64,000 bases of DNA from Microthrixaceae bacterium (GCA_023958095.1 JAMLGJ010000007.1:1-64000), one strand, 5' to 3'; counted from the first letter of the stretch, positions 47,881 to 56,797 are shown. The notes: generated by a model from the letters alone, not told the origin. Program-made: numbers and translations.

Positions 47881-49215
47881 TCAGGTCGGCTCGGGCGCGG
47901 TCGCGGCGAGGATCCTCACGGGGAGTTCGCGTGGCCCACGCACCTGCCCGGTGGCCCAACGCACAGCGTCGGGGTCGTCGCTGGCCAACTCGAAGCTCTC
48001 CACGGCGTCGACCCATTCCTTCAGGGCCACGCGCAGTTCCATCCGGGCCAGGTTCGAACCCGCGCAGCGGTGGATGCCGAGGCCGAACGCCGCGTGTCGG
48101 TTGCGCTTGCGGTCGATCACGAACTCCTCGGCGTCGTCGAAGGCCTCACTGTCGCGGTTCGCCGAGGGGAACGGCAACAGGACCCAGTCGCCGGGGTCCA
48201 TCTCCGCCCCGTTCACCGTCACAGGTTCCTCGACCACCCGGGCCATCGTGACCGGCGCGTAGTAGCGGAGGAACTCCTCTATGGCGAAGGGCCACACCTC
48301 CGGGTCGTTGCGGAGCCGCTCGTGGTGTTCCGGGTTCTGGGCCAGGTGCCACAGTGACGAGCCGATCGCGGACCAGGTCGTGTCTATCCCCGCGATCAAC
48401 AGCAGGGCGATCGAGCCGAACACGTGGTCCGGGGTGAGGGGCACGCCGTCGACATCCGCGTGGGCGAGGTAGCTGATGAGGTCGTCGCGGGGCTCCGCGA
48501 TGCGCTCCAGGATCGCCGTCTCCAGGTAGGCGGCCATCGTGTCGTCGGGCGCCACGGCCACCTGACCGGGCTTCTCGAGGATTCGGTGGATGAACTTGCG
48601 GAACACCTCGCCGTCGGACTCGGGCAGTCCGAGCATCCGGGCGATGACCCGCACGGGGATGTGCTGGGAGTACGACTGTGCGGCGTCGACGATCCCGCCG
48701 CTGCCCTCGGCGGCCGCGATCGTGTCGCGCAGCAGCGACCGGCAGGTCTCGCGCGCCGCTGGTTCCAGCGCCGCAACGGCCTTCGGGGAGAACGGGCCCA
48801 ACAACAGCTTGCGGGCGATCTGGTGGAATGGTGGATCGGAGGTGATCGGGGGAGCGAACCCGACCGGTGCCTGGCCCCTGAAGCCGAGGTCGTTGACGAT
48901 CACGCCGCGGGACGAGAAGTGGTCGGTGTCGTGGGCGATCGCCTCCACATCGCTGTGGCGCGCCGGGAACCACGCGCCACCGAATCGCTCGGTGTGGGCC
49001 ACCGGGCAGCTCTCGCGGTAGTGCCGCCAGACCTCGGGTGCGTTCTGTGCGTACTCGGTGACGGTGTGGTCGAAGTCCGTGTCCCAGTCCTGCACGGGCG
49101 GGTGCTGCCCGGCCGGGGTGATGGGCTGGTCGAGGTCGACCTCGTCCTGGTCGAGCCGCGGGGCGAAGCCGGCTCGCGGTCCGCCCGGTGGCGGTTGTTC
49201 AGCGGATGAGGACAT
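47881..49215 (-). CDS. Cytochrome P450
   Basis: 444 aa from ATG 49215. I-helix AGIDTT (275-280), K-helix ExxR in EEFLR (314-317), heme loop FGLGIHRC with ligand Cys384. A TACGCT box lies 7 nt before the ATG. Divergent from the MBL protein and followed by its ferredoxin gene. A monooxygenase for a hydrophobic substrate; nearby thiolase, DUF35 and Rieske genes make sterol or lipid substrates plausible, but no KstR-like box is found in its 76-bp promoter gap. Confidence 0.95.
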   Translation of the reverse strand: MSSSAEQPPPGGPRAGFAPRLDQDEVDLDQPITPAGQHPPVQDWDTDFDHTVTEYAQNAPEVWRHYRESCPVAHTERFGGAWFPARHSDVEAIAHDTDHFSSRGVIVNDLGFRGQAPVGFAPPITSDPPFHQIARKLLLGPFSPKAVAALEPAARETCRSLLRDTIAAAEGSGGIVDAAQSYSQHIPVRVIARMLGLPESDGEVFRKFIHRILEKPGQVAVAPDDTMAAYLETAILERIAEPRDDLISYLAHADVDGVPLTPDHVFGSIALLLIAGIDTTWSAIGSSLWHLAQNPEHHERLRNDPEVWPFAIEEFLRYYAPVTMARVVEEPVTVNGAEMDPGDWVLLPFPSANRDSEAFDDAEEFVIDRKRNRHAAFGLGIHRCAGSNLARMELRVALKEWVDAVESFELASDDPDAVRWATGQVRGPRELPVRILAATAPEPT

Positions 49216-49222
49216 GGTCGGC

Positions 49223-49228
49223 AGCGTA
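49223..49228 (-). promoter_or_regulatory. Candidate -10 box for the leaderless P450 gene
   Basis: TACGCT on the minus strand, 7 nt before ATG 49215, no ribosome site. Confidence 0.5.
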
Positions 49229-49278
49229 CCGGGCTGCAGCCGTGATCGGGTCCCGGGACGATTCCGGCGCCCGGATGG

Positions 49279-49284
49279 TAGAAC
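49279..49284 (+). promoter_or_regulatory. Weak -10-like box for the MBL gene
   Basis: TAGAAC, 7 nt before ATG 49292. Last base is not T, so it is weaker than the other boxes. It is also a KstR half-site without a partner. Confidence 0.25.
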
Positions 49285-49291
49285 CGCTGCC

Positions 49292-51232
49292 ATGGTCGAC
49301 GACTCCCATCACACCGCCCCCTCGGACCACACCCTCGAGGCCCAGCGGCGCTTCCTCGAGGAGTCCCCGATGGACTGGGACGACGGCGCCGACTGGGTGA
49401 ACGCGCGGCGCGGGCTCGTGGCGCGACCGGCCCCCGGGGTTGTCGAAGGGCCCTCGGGCAGGGCGGCGTGGGAGCTCGACACGTACTCGTTCCTCGGCGA
49501 GCCCGGCCGCGAGGGGCCCGAGGCGCCCGGTTCGGTCAACCCCTCGTTGTGGCGCCAGGCCCGCCTCAACATGGAGGCCGGGCTGTTCACCATCGCGGAT
49601 CGCATCCACCAGCTGCGTGGCTTCGACCTCTCCGAGATCACGATCATCGAGGGTGACGAGGGGTTCATGGTGATCGACCCGTTGATCTCCATGGAGTGCG
49701 CCGCCGCCGCGATGCGGCTCGCCCGCGAGCACCTGGGTGACAGGCCCGTGACAGCGGTGATCTACACCCATTCACACATCGACCACTTCGGCGGGGTCAA
49801 GGGCGTCACCTCCGAGGCCGACGTGGCCGAGGGGCGATGCAGGGTCGTCGCTCCCGTGGGGATGGTCGAGGCCGCGGTGTCCGAGAACGTCTTCGCCGGT
49901 GCCGCGATGAGTCGCCGTGCCGAGTTCATGTACGGAGCCACCCTGGCCCGGGGCCCCCGGGGGCAACTCGATGCCGGACTGGGCAAGACCAACTCGCTGG
50001 GCACGGTCACACTCATCCACCCGACCGACGTCGTGGAGGCCTCGGGTCAGACACTGACCCTGGACGGGGTCGAGATCGAGTTCCAGCTGACCCCGGGAAC
50101 CGAGGCACCCGCGGAGATGAACTTCTACTTCCCGCAGTTCCGGGCGCTGTGCATGGCGGAGAACTGCAGCCACAACCTGCACAACCTCTACACCCTGCGC
50201 GGTGCTCAGGTCCGCGACGCACTGGCATGGGCGAAGTACATGGACGAGGCGATCGTGCTCAACGAGGGCAGGGTGGATCTGGTCTTCACGAGCCACCACT
50301 GGCCGGTCTGGGGGGCCGAGGACTCCATGGCGTACCTCGCGACCCAGCGGGACCTCTACAAGTACATCCACGACCAGACCCTGAGGCTGGCCAACAAGGG
50401 CCTCACCATGCTCGAGTGCGCCGAGGAGGTACGGCTCCCGGAATCGATCGCCTCGCAGTGGTGCAACCGGCCCTACTACGGCACCGTCAACCACGACGTG
50501 AAGGCGGTCTACCAGCGCTACCTGGGCTGGTTCTCCGGCAACCCCGCCGAGCTCCACGCCCTGCCCCCGGAGCCGGCCGCAGAACGCTACGTGGAGTACA
50601 TGGGAGGGGCTCGAGCGGTCCTGCAGCGCGCCCGTGGCGACTACGACGCCGGTGAGTACCGCTGGGTTGCCGAGGTGCTCAACCGGGTCGTCTTCGCCGA
50701 CCCCGACGAGTCCGATCCGGCCACGGCGGAGGCGAAGGCGCTGCTGGCCGACACCTATGACCAGCTCGGCTACCAGGCGGAGTCGGCGACGTGGCGGAAC
50801 TTCTACCTGGTGGGTGCTGCCGAGCTGCGAACCGGAGGGGCCCGGGGGTCGAGCGGCATGTCCACGGGGTCCCGGGACCTGGTGCTGGCGGTGGAGGTCC
50901 CGATGCTGCTCGATGCGCTCGCGCTGCGCCTGGACCCCGAGGTCTGCGAGGGCCAGCGGCTGGTGCTCAACCTCCTCGTGGACCCCTCTGGTGAAGCGCA
51001 GCCCGAGAAGCACGTGCTCTGGGTCGAGAACTCCGTGCTGAACCACCGCAACGGGGTGCACCTCGACCACGCGGATGCGACGGTGTCGCTGAGCAAGGTC
51101 GAGCTGCTGATGGTGATCGGCGGCATGGGCGTGGGCGAGGGAGTGTCGATCCGAGGGGACCGGGGAGCACTCGAACGCCTTGCAGGTTGGCTCGACCACC
51201 CCGACCCGCGCTTCGCGGTGGTGACCCCCTGA
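49292..51232 (+). CDS. Metallo-beta-lactamase-fold alkyl sulfatase-like protein
   Basis: 646 aa. N-terminal MBL domain with THSHIDHFGG (zinc ligands), MVIDP and MAENCSHNLHNL, followed by a helical dimerisation domain (about 400-500) and a C-terminal SCP2-like sterol-carrier domain (about 520-640). This is the three-part layout and length of SdsA1/BDS1-type alkyl sulfatases, which hydrolyse long-chain alkyl sulfates. No signal peptide is seen, so it is probably cytosolic, unlike secreted SdsA1. Divergent from the P450. Confidence 0.9.
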   Translation: MVDDSHHTAPSDHTLEAQRRFLEESPMDWDDGADWVNARRGLVARPAPGVVEGPSGRAAWELDTYSFLGEPGREGPEAPGSVNPSLWRQARLNMEAGLFTIADRIHQLRGFDLSEITIIEGDEGFMVIDPLISMECAAAAMRLAREHLGDRPVTAVIYTHSHIDHFGGVKGVTSEADVAEGRCRVVAPVGMVEAAVSENVFAGAAMSRRAEFMYGATLARGPRGQLDAGLGKTNSLGTVTLIHPTDVVEASGQTLTLDGVEIEFQLTPGTEAPAEMNFYFPQFRALCMAENCSHNLHNLYTLRGAQVRDALAWAKYMDEAIVLNEGRVDLVFTSHHWPVWGAEDSMAYLATQRDLYKYIHDQTLRLANKGLTMLECAEEVRLPESIASQWCNRPYYGTVNHDVKAVYQRYLGWFSGNPAELHALPPEPAAERYVEYMGGARAVLQRARGDYDAGEYRWVAEVLNRVVFADPDESDPATAEAKALLADTYDQLGYQAESATWRNFYLVGAAELRTGGARGSSGMSTGSRDLVLAVEVPMLLDALALRLDPEVCEGQRLVLNLLVDPSGEAQPEKHVLWVENSVLNHRNGVHLDHADATVSLSKVELLMVIGGMGVGEGVSIRGDRGALERLAGWLDHPDPRFAVVTP

Positions 51233-51330
51233 GCTCCCCGGCCGTGGCGCTCCGGCACGGCCACCCGATCCGGGGCGGGGACCTGCCCGGACCGCTCCTT
51301 CGTCCAGCTGGGTGCGCGTTGTCCGAGCAC

Positions 51331-51344
51331 AAGAACGTGTTCTA
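51331..51344. promoter_or_regulatory. KstR-like operator, copy 1
   Basis: AAGAACGTGTTCTA, 75 bp before ATG 51419. Matches the KstR motif TNNAACNNGTTNNA except for the first base. A second, perfect copy (TAGAACGTGTTCTA) lies at 56667-56680 before the Rieske oxygenase. Confidence 0.7.
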
Positions 51345-51349
51345 GTCTC

Positions 51350-51364
51350 CTGACGAGTCGTCAG
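51350..51364. promoter_or_regulatory. Palindrome CTGACGAGTCGTCAG
   Basis: Perfect 7-bp arms around G, 5 bp downstream of the KstR-like box and before the DUF35/thiolase operon. Typical size of a TetR-type operator; its regulator is not in the window. Confidence 0.55.
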
Positions 51365-51418
51365 ATGGCGGCTCGGTGCTCCTGGGTGCAGGGCGCCACG
51401 GACCACCAGGGGGTGTCG

Positions 51419-51883
51419 ATGGCCGAATCGCCGGACGCAGGGGAGATCCTGCGTGCTCCACTAACGATCGGGTACGACTTCCAGCGCACGACCGGCCCCG
51501 TGATCGGGGCGTTCTTCACCGCGCTGGCCGAGCGACGGATGCTCGGCATCCGCGACACCGGGGGACGGGTGGTGTGCCCACCGGTCGAGTACGACCCGGA
51601 GTCCGGCGAACCGCTGACCGATATGGTCGAGGTAGGCACCGAGGGCACCGTGAGGAGTTGGTCCTGGGTGTCCCGCGTGCGTGAGGGCCAGCCCCTGGCC
51701 ACCCCGCACGCGCTGGCCCTCATCCAGCTCGACGGGGCGGACACCTCGATGTTGCACGTGATCGATGCCGCGGATCCCTCGGAGGTCTCCACCGGCGCCC
51801 GGGTGAGGGTCCGTTGGGCGCCCGAGAGCGTGGATGGCTTCGGGAACCTGGTGTGTTTCGAACTCGCGGAAGGGAAGGGCTGA
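51419..51883 (+). CDS. DUF35 OB-fold protein, thiolase partner (first)
   Basis: 154 aa from ATG 51419 after AGGGGG. DUF35 proteins bind acyl-CoA through an OB-fold and partner SCP-x thiolases or aldolases (for example ChsH2 with Ltp2). GGRVVCPPVEYDPESGEPL is the linker after the Zn ribbon, but only one Cys remains, so the zinc finger is degenerate. C-terminal OB-fold strands: GTVRSWSWVSR, LALIQLDGADTSMLHVI and GARVRVRW. First gene of an operon with a second DUF35 gene (1 bp apart) and two thiolases; controlled by the KstR-like box. Confidence 0.85.
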   Translation: MAESPDAGEILRAPLTIGYDFQRTTGPVIGAFFTALAERRMLGIRDTGGRVVCPPVEYDPESGEPLTDMVEVGTEGTVRSWSWVSRVREGQPLATPHALALIQLDGADTSMLHVIDAADPSEVSTGARVRVRWAPESVDGFGNLVCFELAEGKG

Positions 51884-51884
51884 C

Positions 51885-52475
51885 ATGGGCTCAGGACCGA
51901 CGTTCGCGCAGGACGCCGACCGCAGCGTCAGCGCCATGCCCGAGGGCCTGTGGGGCCAACCCGAGGTGAACGTGCCCGACGGTGGCGGCACCGAGCAGGT
52001 GCGGAGGGTGACGGTGCCGGCCACGATGGTCTACGACTACACCCCGGGAGCGGCGCCGACACGGTTCCTGCGCGGACTGCAGGAGGGCCGGATCCTCGGT
52101 GAGCGCGCCGAGGGCGGCACCGACGTCTACGTGCCGTCCCGCGGGATGGACCCCGTGCTCGGGCGCGCCACCACCGAATCTGTCGAGGTCGGACCGAAGG
52201 CAACCATCACGACGTTCTGCGTCGTGCACATCGGCTTCGGCGAGAACGCCCCGCCGCCACCGTTCGTGTCGGCGTTGATCCTTCCCGACGGGGCCGCGGT
52301 GTCGCTCTACGGAACGGTGCTCGGGATCGACCACACCGAGGTCCGCATAGGCATGCGGGTCCGTCCGGTGTGGAAGGACCCGGCGGAACGCACCACCAGC
52401 TTCGAGAACATCACGCACTGGGAGCCGATCGACGAACCAGACGTGTCGGCCGAAGAGTTGAAGGGACACATGTGA
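51885..52475 (+). CDS. DUF35 OB-fold protein, thiolase partner (second)
   Basis: 196 aa, 1 bp after the previous gene. The same family: RFLRGLQEGRILGERAEGGTDVYVPSRGMDP (Zn-ribbon region with no Cys pair left) and OB-fold strands TITTFCVVHIGF, PPPFVSALILPDG and VRPVWKD. Stop overlaps the thiolase start (TGATG). Two different DUF35 proteins before two thiolases suggests two aldolase/thiolase-DUF35 complexes, or one mixed complex, in sterol or lipid side-chain degradation. Confidence 0.85.
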   Translation: MGSGPTFAQDADRSVSAMPEGLWGQPEVNVPDGGGTEQVRRVTVPATMVYDYTPGAAPTRFLRGLQEGRILGERAEGGTDVYVPSRGMDPVLGRATTESVEVGPKATITTFCVVHIGFGENAPPPPFVSALILPDGAAVSLYGTVLGIDHTEVRIGMRVRPVWKDPAERTTSFENITHWEPIDEPDVSAEELKGHM

Positions 52476-53533
52476 TGCGTGACGTGGCGATCGTGTCGGT
52501 GGCCCAGTCGGAGCACCGGCGGGCCGTACCGGAGCTGAACGAGGTGGAGATGGTCCAGCCGATCATCCAGGGTGTGCTGGAGCAGATCGGTGCGGGCATC
52601 TCGGAGATCGACTTCACCTGTTCGGGCAGCTCGGACTACCTGGCGGGGCAGGCATTCAGCTTCGTGATGACGCTCGACGCGGTGGGGGCCTGGCCTCCCA
52701 TCGCCGAGTCGCACGTGGAGATGGACGGCGCCTGGGCTCTGTACGAGGCGTGGTTGAAGATCCAGGCGGGGCACGCCGACACCGCATTGGTGTACGGCTA
52801 CTCCAAGGCCTCGCCGGGGGACCTGCCGAGGGTGCTCAGCCGCCAGCTGGACCCCTACTACTACGGTCCGTTGTGGCCGGACTCGGTGGCCCTCGCGGGT
52901 CTGCAGGCCCGCTCAATGCTGGACGCGGGCGCGATCACCGAGGCGGAGATGGCCGAGATCGCACATCGCAGCCGCACCGCCGCGGAATCCAACCCGCACG
53001 CCCAGCTGAAGGGATCCCCGCCGGTGGAGGAGCTGCTCGGGGCCCCGTACGTCTCGGATCCCCTGCGCCGCCACGACTGCGCCCCGATCACCGACGGTGC
53101 GGTGGCTGTCGTGCTGGCTGCCGGGGACCGTGCCCGTGAGTGGTCGCAGCGCCCCGCATGGATCAGGGGCATCGACCATCGCGTCGACTCGCACAACTTC
53201 GGCGCCCGTGACATCACGCGTGCTCCGTCGGCCGGGTTGGCGGCACGCAGGGCCGGACTGGGTGACGGCCCGGTGCAGGTGGCCGAGCTGTGTGCCCCTT
53301 TCACCCACCAGGAGAAGATCCTGCGCAACGAGCTCGGACTGGGCGACGAGGTCGTGGTCAACCCCTCGGGTGGGGCACTGTCCGCGAACCCGGTCATGGG
53401 AGCCGGGCTGATCCGCCTCGGCGAGGTCGCCAATCGGATCTCCGCGGGCGAGTTCGACCGCGGTGTGGCCCACGCGACCAGTGGGCACCTGTTGCAGCAG
53501 AACCTGATCACAGTGCTCGAGGGGGATTCATGA
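52475..53533 (+). CDS. SCP-x/Ltp-type thiolase (first)
   Basis: 352 aa from ATG 52475 (GTG 52472 possible). Thiolase-like fold of the sterol-carrier-protein-x branch: DFTCSGSSDYLAGQAF, the central ITDGAVAVVLA, and VVVNPSGGALSANPVMGAGLIRLGE near the end. The usual nucleophilic Cys in the N-terminal half is not at the standard site, as in the Ltp2 aldolases that work with DUF35 proteins. Likely cleaves a sterol or fatty side chain as acyl-CoA. Second in length to its partner; ATGA overlap to the next gene. Confidence 0.85.
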   Translation: MRDVAIVSVAQSEHRRAVPELNEVEMVQPIIQGVLEQIGAGISEIDFTCSGSSDYLAGQAFSFVMTLDAVGAWPPIAESHVEMDGAWALYEAWLKIQAGHADTALVYGYSKASPGDLPRVLSRQLDPYYYGPLWPDSVALAGLQARSMLDAGAITEAEMAEIAHRSRTAAESNPHAQLKGSPPVEELLGAPYVSDPLRRHDCAPITDGAVAVVLAAGDRAREWSQRPAWIRGIDHRVDSHNFGARDITRAPSAGLAARRAGLGDGPVQVAELCAPFTHQEKILRNELGLGDEVVVNPSGGALSANPVMGAGLIRLGEVANRISAGEFDRGVAHATSGHLLQQNLITVLEGDS

Positions 53534-54702
53534 ACGCAGAGAGAGTCGCCGTGGTCGGCATCGGCCAGACCAAGTACGCCTCGGTCCGTGGGGACGTCTC
53601 GTTGCCGGGGTTGCTGCGCGAGGCCGCCTACCGGGCCCTCGAGGACGCCCGGCTGACGATGGACGACATCGATGCCATCGTCGTGGGAAAGGCCCCTGAC
53701 TTCTTCGAGGGCATCATGATGCCCGAGACATACCTGGCCGAAGCCCTGGGTGCGGTGGGCAAGCCGCTGTTCCGGGTCCACACCGCCGGTTCGGTGGGTG
53801 GCTCCACCGCGATAGTCGCCGCGAGTCACGTGGAGTCCGGTGTGCACGAACGCGTGCTGACCATCGGCTGGCAGCAGCAGTCCGTCTCCGAGGCGATGTG
53901 GGCGCTGTCGTTCCCGATCCCGTTCCAACAGCAGCTCGTGGCCGGTGCGGGGGGATACTTCGCTCCGTTCATCCGGGAGTACATCCGCCGCTCCGGTGCT
54001 CCCGACGACATCGGGATCCTGGTCGCCCTCAAGGACCGCCTGAACGCGCTCAAGAACCCCTATGCGCACCTGCACGAACCGGAGATCACCTACGACTCCA
54101 TCAAGGAGTCGTTCATGTTGTGGGAACCGATCCGCTACTCCGAGACCTGTCCCTCCTCCGACGGAGCGATCGCCATGGTGCTCGCGGGGGAGCAGGCCGC
54201 CGAGGCCTCCGCAGCGGCCAGCGGAGTGCGCCCGGCATGGGTGCACGGCACCGCAATGCGATCCGAGCCGGCCACCGCATCGGGCCGGGACCAGGTGAGT
54301 CCCCGGGCCGGCATCGACTGTGCCGCCGACGTGTACTCGCAGGCCGGAATCGTCGATCCCGTCGCCGAGATCGACATGGTCGAGATGTACGTGCCGTTCT
54401 CCTGGTACGAGCCGATGTGGTTGGAGAACCTCGGGTTCGCCCCGGAGGGCGAGGGCTGGAAGATGACCGAACAGGGCCGCACCGCACTGGACGGCGATCT
54501 GCCGGTCAACTGCTCCGGGGGCGTGTTGTCCACCAACCCGATCGGGGCATCCGGCATGATCCGCTTCGGTGAGGCCGCCATGCAGGTGCGTGGCCAGGCA
54601 GGGGACCACCAGATCGACGGAGTGGAGACCGCACTCGGCCATGCCTACGGCGGTGCCGCCCAGTTCTTCGCGATGTGGGTCGTCGGGTCCGAGAAGCCCT
54701 GA
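53530..54702 (+). CDS. SCP-x/Ltp-type thiolase (second)
   Basis: 390 aa, ATGA overlap. Family blocks: VAVVGIGQTKYASVRGDVSLPGLLREAAYRALEDA, VHTAGSVGGSTAIVAASHVESG (Ser where thiolases have the nucleophilic Cys), ETCPSSDGAIAMVLA and VNCSGGVLSTNPIGASGMIRFGEAAMQVRGQAG. Last gene of the DUF35-DUF35-thiolase-thiolase operon. The altered active-site position points to a retro-aldolase or CoA-binding partner rather than a classical beta-ketothiolase; this is inference. Confidence 0.87.
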   Translation: MNAERVAVVGIGQTKYASVRGDVSLPGLLREAAYRALEDARLTMDDIDAIVVGKAPDFFEGIMMPETYLAEALGAVGKPLFRVHTAGSVGGSTAIVAASHVESGVHERVLTIGWQQQSVSEAMWALSFPIPFQQQLVAGAGGYFAPFIREYIRRSGAPDDIGILVALKDRLNALKNPYAHLHEPEITYDSIKESFMLWEPIRYSETCPSSDGAIAMVLAGEQAAEASAAASGVRPAWVHGTAMRSEPATASGRDQVSPRAGIDCAADVYSQAGIVDPVAEIDMVEMYVPFSWYEPMWLENLGFAPEGEGWKMTEQGRTALDGDLPVNCSGGVLSTNPIGASGMIRFGEAAMQVRGQAGDHQIDGVETALGHAYGGAAQFFAMWVVGSEKP

Positions 54703-54778
54703 GCGACCCCGGGGTTTCCCGTCTGGTTGAGTGTTGGGCCGTGACGGACGCGGCGCCACCTCGGCAGATGGGATCCCG

Positions 54779-55504
54779 ATGACCCCGGAACAACAGCACG
54801 GACACCCGATCGAACCGGCCGGGCGTCCCGGACGCGGGTTCGTGCTCTCCGGCGTCGTGTTGATGGTGCTGGCGGTGGCAGGAGCGGTCCTGGCGACCCT
54901 GGCCCTCGGCGGTTCACTCGATCTGGACTCCTTCGACAGGGACGTGGTGCTCCCACAGGGCTCGAGTGCAGCGGTCCCCGGGTCACTCGAGTTCAGGGTG
55001 ATCGAGGACATCGACTCGCCGGAACGGACGATGAGCGTCGGTGTGCTCCTGCGTCCCGACACGGCGTCGGTGCACGACGCCACCAGCTGCACCATCACCG
55101 ACGAGTTCGGGGCCGAGGTCACGCTTCGCGACGGCGTCGAGTCCGACACCTTCGCCTCCAACCGGCTGCCCACGGACGTGCGGCCGTTCTTGGTCGCCAA
55201 GGACCTGGGACCGGGCGACTACACCGCGACCTGTGCGGTGGACCCCGCGGCGGACACCGGTGAACCCTCCGGGCCATCGGGTGAGCCCTCGGAAGGCGAA
55301 GCGGTTCCGTCGGGCACGGAGGTGACGATCGAGGTGGGCCGGGTCGTGACCATGGGGGAGGTGTTCGACTTCGCCAAGCCTGCGTTCGGCATCATCGCGG
55401 CGCTGGTGCTCGGCGGGTTCGTGGGGTTCGTCGGGCTGGTTCTGCTCGTGGTGGGACTGGTGATCGGCAACCGCGCGCGCAGGCCACCGCAGCCGCAGTG
55501 GTGA
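54779..55504 (+). CDS. Two-helix membrane protein, unknown
   Basis: 241 aa from ATG 54779. A first membrane helix (about 22-44), an extracytoplasmic beta-rich part (about 50-180: SLEFRVIEDIDSPERTMSVGVLLRP, CTITDEFGAEVTL, GDYTATC, two Cys that may pair), and a second helix (about 205-232) near the Arg/Pro-rich C-terminus. No family recognised. It lies between the thiolase operon and the convergent Rieske gene. Confidence 0.7.
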   Translation: MTPEQQHGHPIEPAGRPGRGFVLSGVVLMVLAVAGAVLATLALGGSLDLDSFDRDVVLPQGSSAAVPGSLEFRVIEDIDSPERTMSVGVLLRPDTASVHDATSCTITDEFGAEVTLRDGVESDTFASNRLPTDVRPFLVAKDLGPGDYTATCAVDPAADTGEPSGPSGEPSEGEAVPSGTEVTIEVGRVVTMGEVFDFAKPAFGIIAALVLGGFVGFVGLVLLVVGLVIGNRARRPPQPQW

Positions 55505-55531
55505 GGCTCCGCCGCCGCGTCCCGGAGCGGG

Positions 55532-56590
55532 TCAGTTCTCGAAGGGGTCCGAACCGTACTTGCGCGAAGCCGTCTCGAGGGGTTCGAAGGGCCACGACTC
55601 CTTGGGTACGTACACATCCGCGGAGTCGTCGACCGGCTCCGCGTAGAACTGCGAGGCCCATTTGCGGAACTTCGTGAACGGGCCATCCGTGTCGGCCAGC
55701 GCCGGCCGGGCGATGTAGGCCTTGTTCTGCCAGATGGGTGTGTCCTCCTGGACCTGCTTGTCGATCTCGTCCACGAACGCCTGGCCGACGGTGGAGTTGA
55801 CCGAGTCATCGCCGAGGCGCTTCACCGTGAAGGTGAAACGCATGTGGCACTTGTTGGCGGTGATGGGCGTGTTGCAGCCCATGAGGATCGTGTCGACGAT
55901 CCCCCCGAAGCGGATCACCGAGAAGCCCGGTCCATGGGAGTCGGCGTTGATGTGCCCGTCCACCACACCGCGGGGTGTCGGGAACTTCTGGATCGAGCGC
56001 ATGCGTGCCAGCGGTCCCTCGGTCTCGTAACCGACCAGCTCGGGCACCTCCTCGGTGTGGTGCACGTAGCGGAAGTGCGCCGAGTCGACCCCGTTCTCCG
56101 CGAGGTCCTGCCATGGGGCCTCGATGGTGTACTCGCGGGTCATGACCTCGGTGTAGTGCTCGGGGTCGTTGAACTCGGCGACCTCGGGGATCTCCCACTG
56201 TGGTTCCAGGCCATCGGGGTGGTACCAGGCCATCAGCAGGCCGTTGCGGTCCACCACCGGGAAGGTGTCGAGGCAGGCCTTCTTGTTGATGCGCTCCGAG
56301 TATGGGATCAGCGAGTTCCTGCCGTCCCCGGTGAAGCGCCACCCGTGGAACGGACAGGCCAGCTCCTCGCCATGGACCGAGCCGCCGTAGGCGAGGTGCG
56401 CCCCGAGGTGCGGACAGTGCGCCGAGTTCAGCCGGGCGCGGCCGTTGTCGTCGCGCCAGAGTGCGAGGTGGCGGTCGAAGTACTCGATCGGGCGCACCTC
56501 GCCGGGCTTCAGCTCGTCGGACCAGCCCACCTGGAACCAACCGAAGGGGATCGGGAACGGTGAACGCATCTCGGTCTGGATGGTCGTCAT
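55532..56590 (-). CDS. Rieske oxygenase, KshA-like
   Basis: 352 aa from ATG 56590 with AGGAG 11 nt upstream. Rieske [2Fe-2S] ligands Cys59/His61 and Cys79/His82 (CPHLGAHL and CPFHGW) and mononuclear iron site in ENGVDSAHFRYVHH (Asp169, His172, His177). Overall layout as in the oxygenase part of 3-ketosteroid 9-alpha-hydroxylase, which opens ring B of steroids with a separate reductase (KshB). A perfect KstR-like operator 77 bp upstream supports steroid degradation. No KshB is next to it; the ferredoxin reductase at 60150 is another type. Confidence 0.87.
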   Translation of the reverse strand: MTTIQTEMRSPFPIPFGWFQVGWSDELKPGEVRPIEYFDRHLALWRDDNGRARLNSAHCPHLGAHLAYGGSVHGEELACPFHGWRFTGDGRNSLIPYSERINKKACLDTFPVVDRNGLLMAWYHPDGLEPQWEIPEVAEFNDPEHYTEVMTREYTIEAPWQDLAENGVDSAHFRYVHHTEEVPELVGYETEGPLARMRSIQKFPTPRGVVDGHINADSHGPGFSVIRFGGIVDTILMGCNTPITANKCHMRFTFTVKRLGDDSVNSTVGQAFVDEIDKQVQEDTPIWQNKAYIARPALADTDGPFTKFRKWASQFYAEPVDDSADVYVPKESWPFEPLETASRKYGSDPFEN

Positions 56591-56666
56591 GGTTGCGGCG
56601 TCTCCTGTCGAGATCTGCGGGTGGAACTGGGGACCCACCTCCGGCGGGTCCGTCCACGACGAAAAC

Positions 56667-56680
56667 TAGAACGTGTTCTA
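56667..56680. promoter_or_regulatory. KstR-like operator, copy 2
   Basis: TAGAACGTGTTCTA, a perfect match to the KstR consensus, in front of the Rieske gene (minus strand). On that strand TACGCT lies just upstream and could be its -10, so a bound repressor would block transcription. Confidence 0.8.
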
Positions 56681-56785
56681 CAGCGTATCAGGTGGTCGGA
56701 CGCGATGGCCAGAGGCCACCACCCCTGATGAGCCGATGGCCACGGTGGTCGGTGCCGGGGGCGTCGCGAGCGGCGCGGATGACGG

Positions 56786-56791
56786 CAGACT
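56786..56791 (+). promoter_or_regulatory. Candidate -10 box for the lipoprotein gene
   Basis: CAGACT, 6 nt before ATG 56798, same geometry as the other leaderless starts. Confidence 0.35.
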
Positions 56792-56797
56792 GGGTGG

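Noticed and set aside
49279-49284. TAGAAC before the MBL gene as a KstR site
   Set aside because: Only one half-site is present; GTTCTA is missing at the right distance.
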